A stretch of DNA of 27,234 nucleotides. It comes from Oscillospiraceae bacterium UBA1230 (GTDB lineage Bacteria > Bacillota > Clostridia > Oscillospirales > Oscillospiraceae). Positions 22,785 to 27,234 of this stretch are shown here, one piece after another. The position numbers and the translations under genes were made by a program. The stretch spans positions 23,722 through 50,955 of the forward strand of contig DBWU01000069.1 in assembly GCA_002309395.1 (NCBI GenBank), read 5' to 3'. Below the pieces are notes generated by a model. That model did no database searches, was not told the origin of the DNA, and was given only the letters and a program-made list of their open reading frames with translations. Numbering within the stretch: position 1 is the stretch's first letter; every line of letters begins with the position of its first letter.

Positions 22785-22826
22785 ATATCCTGTATGACTA
22801 TTGCTTACGATAACGAGGTGAACGGA

Positions 22827-25800
22827 TTGTACTTACGCAGTTTGGAAATCCAAGGCTTCAAGAGCTTTCCCGATAAGACCGTGCTGAATTTCGGTGAGGA
22901 CATCACCGCCATCGTCGGCCCGAACGGTTCCGGCAAATCCAATATTGCCGACGCGATCCGCTGGGTCATGGGTGAGCAGAGCAGTCGCCAGCTCCGCGGC
23001 GCCAAGATGGAGGACGTGATCTTCGGCGGTACGGAAACGCGCGGGCCGATGGGGTTTGCCCAGGTCACGCTGGTGATCGACAACACCGAGCATATTTTCA
23101 ACCGAGACGAAGCGGAAGTGGCCGTTACGCGCCGGTATTATCGCAGCGGCGAGAGTGAATACTACATCAACAGGCAGTCCGTGCGCCTTAAGGACGTGAA
23201 CGAGCTGTTCATGGATACCGGTATGGGCCGTGAGGGATATTCCATCATCGGACAGGGCAGGATCGACGAGATCCTCTCGGTCAAATCCGGCGAACGGCGC
23301 GAGGTTTTTGAGGAGGCGGCAGGTATCTCCAAATACCGTCACCGCAAGGAGGAGACGGAGCGCAAGCTGGAGCATACCCAGGAGAATCTGGTGCGGATCA
23401 ACGATAAGATCGCGGAACTGGAGCTGCAGGTGGAGCCTCTGCGTCAGCAGGCGGAGACGGCGAAAAAGTATCTCGTTTTACGGGATGAACTGCGGGTGCT
23501 GGAGATCAGCGTGTGGCTGGAGAATCTCCAGTCCCTCAAAGCGTCGGCGCTGAAACTGCAGTCGGATTTTGAAATCGCCCGCAATGATAAGGATGCCGCC
23601 CGTGCCGCGCTGGACGCGGTGTACGCCGAGGCGGAGGACTGCGGCAGACAGGTGCAGGAAAACGATCTGGCGGCGGAAGCGGTGCGCGAGAAGATCGCCG
23701 CGCTGGAGAGCGCTGTGTCCGAACGGGAAAACGCCATCGCCGTTTTAAAAGCCGGCGTGGAACACAATAACGAATCGCTGCGCCGCCTTACCGAGGAGAT
23801 GGCGGAGAGCGCCAGCCGCACAGAGAATCTTCAGGGACAATTAGACGCGAAAGACGCCCGTCTGCACGATATTGATGAGGAGGCCGCACAGCTCAACGCC
23901 CGGGCGGAGAAGCTGCTGGAGGAGATCCGCACCATTGCCCGGAGCAGCGACGACGCCGCCCGTTCCGCCGCCTCGCTGCAGGCGGAAGAAGCACTGGCGC
24001 GTTCCGAGGCGTCGGAAGGTCGCATCGCCCTGAGCGCATTGCGTTCCGCTATCGACGGTAACGCTTTGCGCCGGGAAACGCTGCAGGCAGATATTACGCA
24101 GGTGCAGGCGCGTCTTGCCTCGGCGCAGGAGGAGAGCGCCCGTAACCGCGGCCTGCTGGAAGAAGCCAGGGCGGAAGCGGAGGCGGTACGCAATATCATC
24201 AACGGTCACAGTATGAAGATGGACGGCCGCCGCCGCAGGGCGGAGGAGGCAAAGCAAACCCACGTACAGCTTACGGTGGACGTGGGCGCGCTGGAAAACC
24301 GCATCCACCTTCTCACCGAAATGGAGAAGGAATACGAGGGATTCTCCAAAGCTGTAAAGATCGTCATGCAGGCATCGGAGCGCCAGTCACTGCGCGGGAT
24401 CCACGCGCCGGTGGCAAGTCTGATGAGCGCCGGGGAGCGCTACACGGTAGCATTGGAGATCGCGCTGGGCGCCGGCTTACAGAATATCGTGGTGGATCGA
24501 GAGGAAGACGCCAAGTCCGCCATCGGGTATCTTAAGCAGCGCGACGGCGGACGCGCCACCTTTTTGCCGCTGTCCACCATTCGAGGTGATGTCTTGCGCG
24601 AGAACGGTCTGGAGCGTGAATACGGTTTTGTGGGGATCGCCAGCGAGCTATTGCGGTGCGATAAGAAATACGAGCAGATCTTCTCCAACCTCCTGGGACG
24701 TACCGTGGTCACAGAGGACCTGGACAGCGGCATTGCCATGGCGCGCAAATATAATCACCGGTTCCGCATCGTCACGCTGGACGGGCAGGTGATCAACCGC
24801 GGCGGATCCATGACCGGCGGCTCCGTTAATCGCGGCACCGGCGTTTTGAGCCGTGCCAGCGAGCTGGAGCGGCTGAAAGAGAAACTCGTATCCATGCAGG
24901 AGAAGCTGCGCCACGCCGCCGAGCAGGCGGAGCAGACCGAGCGTGAATTTCAAAAAGCGCAGTATGAGCTGGACGTGGCAAAGGAGCAACAGCATAAGAC
25001 CGAAGAGGACGTGTTGACGCTGGAAGGCACCCAAAAGCAGTACGACGTGCTGTGCGAAGGACTGAGCGCCAATCTCAACGGTATGACCGGGGAGCTTTCC
25101 GCCCTGGAGAAGAGCCGCACCGCCGATGCAGAGCGTGCCGCGGAGCAGGAAAAGCTGATCGAGGAGAAAGAGCGCGCGGCGCAATCGCTTCACGATGCAC
25201 TGGAGGCGCGTGAGAGCGACAGGAGCGATCTATCACGCCGCAGTGAAACGCTTTCCCATCAAATCGCCGCTTTGCGGGAACAACAGGCGGCTCTGCGCGC
25301 CGAGCAGGAGACCACCTGCCGTGCCGTGGAGGAATTGCGCCGTTTACAGGGCGATCTGATGACGGATCGCTCCGGCAGAGAGGCGCTTGCCGAACAGTTC
25401 ACAAGCGCCAATACGCAGGCACAGCAGGAGATCGACGCGCATGACCGGGCGGCGGAAACGCTTCGTGCCGAGATCTTACAGCAGCGTGAATCGCTTTCCG
25501 GTCTGATGCAGGAGAAGCTGTCGCTGGAGGCGAAGCGGAGCAGTGCCGTGCGCCGCAGTCAGGAGTGTAACGATGCGCTTTTGGATCGGGAACGGGAAGA
25601 GAGCCGCCTGGAACAGAGACTGAACGCCAACGCTTTGGAGGAGAAGACCATTCTTGACAAGCTCTGGGAGCGGTATGAGCTCAACCACAGTGACGCGATG
25701 GCGCAGCGGATCGAGCTGGAGAGTCTGCCGAAAGCCAACCGCCGCATCGGCGAGCTGAACCGTGAGATCAAGGGACTGGGTACGCCGAATATCGGCGCCA

Positions 25801-26399
25801 TTGAGGAATACGACCGGGTGAACACGCGCTATACGTATCTTTCCGAACAGCGTTCGGACGTGGAGAAGGCGCGTGAGGAGCTGATCGGCATCATTGAGGA
25901 GATCACGCGCCAGATGACGGTGATTTTTGCCGAGCAGTTCAAACTGCTCAACGAGAGTTTTCAAGAGACGTTTCTGGAACTGTTCGGCGGCGGCAAGGCG
26001 CAGTTGGAACTGGAGGACGAGAACGACATTCTCGGCTGCGGCATTGAGATCAAGGTGCAGCCGCCGGGCAAACAACTCAAGACCATCACGCTGCTCTCCG
26101 GCGGCGAGAAGGCATTTGTGGCCATCGCCCTGTATTTTGCCATTTTGAAGGTTCGGCCTACACCCTTCTGTATGCTCGACGAGATCGACGCCGCCCTGGA
26201 CGACCGGAACGTCGAGCGCTTTGCCAGCTACCTGCGCACCCTGTGCAAAAAGACGCAGTTCATCGTCATTACTCACCGGCGCGGCACCATGGAGCTGGCC
26301 GACATCCTATACGGCGTCACCATGCAGGAGCAGGGCGTATCCAAGATCCTCCATCTGGACCTCAAGCAGATGGTGGAGACCATGGGAATCACAGAATAA
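22827..26399 (+). CDS. smc: Chromosome segregation protein SMC
   Basis: SMC is the ATPase of bacterial condensin (with ScpA and ScpB), which loads on DNA near the origin and aligns the chromosome arms. Start TTG 22827 is chosen because GAGGTG lies 6 bases upstream and the product then begins MYLRSLEIQGFKSF, the family's usual start; it gives 1190 residues, close to the Bacillus length. Walker A is GPNGSGKSN (31-39). Long coiled coils run from about 170 to 500 and 690 to 1000 on either side of a hinge (about 525-680, with ALEIALGAGLQNIVVD and GGSMTGGS). The C-terminal head has the ABC signature LLSGGEKA (1089-1096) and Walker B FCMLDEID (from 1114). All ATPase motifs are intact. ftsY follows after 11 bases. 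Codon choice seems to change in the last 200-300 bases. Confidence 0.97.
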   Translation: MYLRSLEIQGFKSFPDKTVLNFGEDITAIVGPNGSGKSNIADAIRWVMGEQSSRQLRGAKMEDVIFGGTETRGPMGFAQVTLVIDNTEHIFNRDEAEVAVTRRYYRSGESEYYINRQSVRLKDVNELFMDTGMGREGYSIIGQGRIDEILSVKSGERREVFEEAAGISKYRHRKEETERKLEHTQENLVRINDKIAELELQVEPLRQQAETAKKYLVLRDELRVLEISVWLENLQSLKASALKLQSDFEIARNDKDAARAALDAVYAEAEDCGRQVQENDLAAEAVREKIAALESAVSERENAIAVLKAGVEHNNESLRRLTEEMAESASRTENLQGQLDAKDARLHDIDEEAAQLNARAEKLLEEIRTIARSSDDAARSAASLQAEEALARSEASEGRIALSALRSAIDGNALRRETLQADITQVQARLASAQEESARNRGLLEEARAEAEAVRNIINGHSMKMDGRRRRAEEAKQTHVQLTVDVGALENRIHLLTEMEKEYEGFSKAVKIVMQASERQSLRGIHAPVASLMSAGERYTVALEIALGAGLQNIVVDREEDAKSAIGYLKQRDGGRATFLPLSTIRGDVLRENGLEREYGFVGIASELLRCDKKYEQIFSNLLGRTVVTEDLDSGIAMARKYNHRFRIVTLDGQVINRGGSMTGGSVNRGTGVLSRASELERLKEKLVSMQEKLRHAAEQAEQTEREFQKAQYELDVAKEQQHKTEEDVLTLEGTQKQYDVLCEGLSANLNGMTGELSALEKSRTADAERAAEQEKLIEEKERAAQSLHDALEARESDRSDLSRRSETLSHQIAALREQQAALRAEQETTCRAVEELRRLQGDLMTDRSGREALAEQFTSANTQAQQEIDAHDRAAETLRAEILQQRESLSGLMQEKLSLEAKRSSAVRRSQECNDALLDREREESRLEQRLNANALEEKTILDKLWERYELNHSDAMAQRIELESLPKANRRIGELNREIKGLGTPNIGAIEEYDRVNTRYTYLSEQRSDVEKAREELIGIIEEITRQMTVIFAEQFKLLNESFQETFLELFGGGKAQLELEDENDILGCGIEIKVQPPGKQLKTITLLSGGEKAFVAIALYFAILKVRPTPFCMLDEIDAALDDRNVERFASYLRTLCKKTQFIVITHRRGTMELADILYGVTMQEQGVSKILHLDLKQMVETMGITE

Positions 26400-26410
26400 G
26401 GAGTAAATCA

Positions 26411-27234
26411 ATGGGATTTTTTGATAAGATCAAGTCCGGCCTGAGCAAGACCAGGGCCGCCATGTCCAACACCGTGGGCAGCGTGTTTTCCGGCTTCAGC
26501 AGCCTGGACGACGAGTTTTACGACGAGCTCGAGGAGAATCTCATCCTCGCCGATCTGGGCGTGGACACCGCGGTCAAGGCCGTGGAGCGCCTGCGTCAGA
26601 CGGTGCGCGAACGCCGCATCAAGGAGCCCGAGGGGGCCAGGGATGCCCTGCGGGAGGTGCTGTGCGACATGCTGGACGTGGGCCCCACGACCCTGGAGCT
26701 GTCCACCAAGCCCTCCGTGGTGCTGGTGATCGGCGTCAACGGCGTGGGCAAGACCACTACCATCGGCAAGCTGGCTGCCCAGCTCAAATCCGAGGGCAAG
26801 AAGGTCCTGCTCTGCGCCGCCGATACCTTCCGCGCCGCTGCCGCCGACCAGCTTGAGATCTGGGCGGAGCGCAGCGGCACCCAGCTCATCCGGCAGGACG
26901 AGGGCGCGGACCCGGCCTCCGTTGTGTTCGACGCCATCAGCGCCGCCAGGGCCCGGGGAAGCGACGTCATCATCTGCGATACGGCGGGCCGACTGCACAA
27001 CAAGCAAAATCTGATGAACGAGCTCAACAAGATCAGCCGCATCCTGGATCGGGAGCTGCCCGATTCCGCCAAGGAGATCCTGCTGGTGCTGGACGGTACC
27101 ACCGGTCAGAACGGCCTGATCCAGGCGAAAGCCTTCTCCGAGATCGCCCCCGTTTCCGGCATGGTCGTGACGAAGCTGGACGGTACCGCCAAAGGCGGCA
27201 TCGTCATCGCCGTGGCCGATGCCCTGGGCATTCC
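26411..27234 (+). CDS. ftsY: Signal recognition particle receptor FtsY (5' part)
   Basis: FtsY is the membrane-associated SRP receptor GTPase that delivers nascent membrane proteins to SecYEG. The first 274 codons are present and the frame runs off the right edge. ATG 26411 follows AAGGAG, which overlaps the smc stop, so translation is probably coupled. The short N-terminus (MGFFDKIKSGLSKTR) lacks the long acidic A domain of the E. coli protein, as is usual in Firmicutes. The N domain runs to about residue 90. The G domain shows G1 GVNGVGKTTT (about 109-118), DTFRAAAADQL, DTAGRLHNKQNLM and the TKLDGTAKGG motif near the edge. Alanine codons here are nearly all GCC and arginine AGG is used, unlike the genes to the left. 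Confidence 0.96.
   Translation, partial: MGFFDKIKSGLSKTRAAMSNTVGSVFSGFSSLDDEFYDELEENLILADLGVDTAVKAVERLRQTVRERRIKEPEGARDALREVLCDMLDVGPTTLELSTKPSVVLVIGVNGVGKTTTIGKLAAQLKSEGKKVLLCAADTFRAAAADQLEIWAERSGTQLIRQDEGADPASVVFDAISAARARGSDVIICDTAGRLHNKQNLMNELNKISRILDRELPDSAKEILLVLDGTTGQNGLIQAKAFSEIAPVSGMVVTKLDGTAKGGIVIAVADALGI

Overview
The window looks like a chromosomal segment of a GC-rich, endospore-forming Clostridia bacterium, most likely a gut Oscillospiraceae-type Firmicute. The evidence is a spoIIP gene, Gram-positive style AGGAGG ribosome binding sites, a lipoprotein signal peptide plus lgt, a DUF4364 protein, the YmfF/YmfH pair, and smc followed directly by ftsY. Almost everything is core chromosome. 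The exception is one AT-richer cassette near the left end.

Layout, left to right. (1) 1-258 is the 3' end of dnaE. (2) 260-1799 is a self-contained cassette bounded by 41-bp imperfect inverted repeats. It holds a leader with hairpins and a 9-bp tandem repeat, a canonical promoter, one multi-pass membrane protein gene of unknown function, and a strong terminator. (3) 1814-2644 (minus) is a conserved-looking protein of unknown function with a SigK-like promoter, so it is a candidate sporulation gene. (4) 2813-3586 (minus) is a short-chain dehydrogenase whose promoter is overlapped by a near-perfect Rex-type (NADH-sensing) operator. (5) 3698-12799 (minus) is a nine-gene operon. A DUF3048 lipoprotein gene leads it, then pheA, aroB, aroC, an aroE-aroK fusion, aroQ, aroA, tyrA and DAHP synthase. 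Together these cover every step from PEP plus erythrose-4-phosphate to chorismate, then on to phenylpyruvate and 4-hydroxyphenylpyruvate. Most junctions overlap by 4-17 nt, so translation is probably coupled. (6) 12944-13477 (plus) is a DUF4364 protein, divergent from the aro operon. (7) 13544-14650 (minus) is an orphan EIIC-like membrane protein. (8) 14836-19244 (plus) is ymfF-ymfH-lgt-folD, all overlapping. (9) 19360-20760 (plus) is a MocR-type regulator. (10) 20807-21433 (minus) is a HAD phosphatase. (11) 21490-22659 (minus) is spoIIP. (12) 22827-26399 (plus) is smc, followed by the start of ftsY, which runs off the right edge.

I found no CRISPR array, tRNA, rRNA, transposase or prophage gene. 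No multi-gene system here is clearly new to science. The items most worth a second look are the inverted-repeat-bounded single-gene cassette next to dnaE, the Rex-like operator on the SDR gene, the SigK-like promoter in front of the unassigned 276-aa gene, the AroE-AroK fusion inside a complete aromatic operon led by a lipoprotein gene, and an apparent codon-usage change at the smc/ftsY end.
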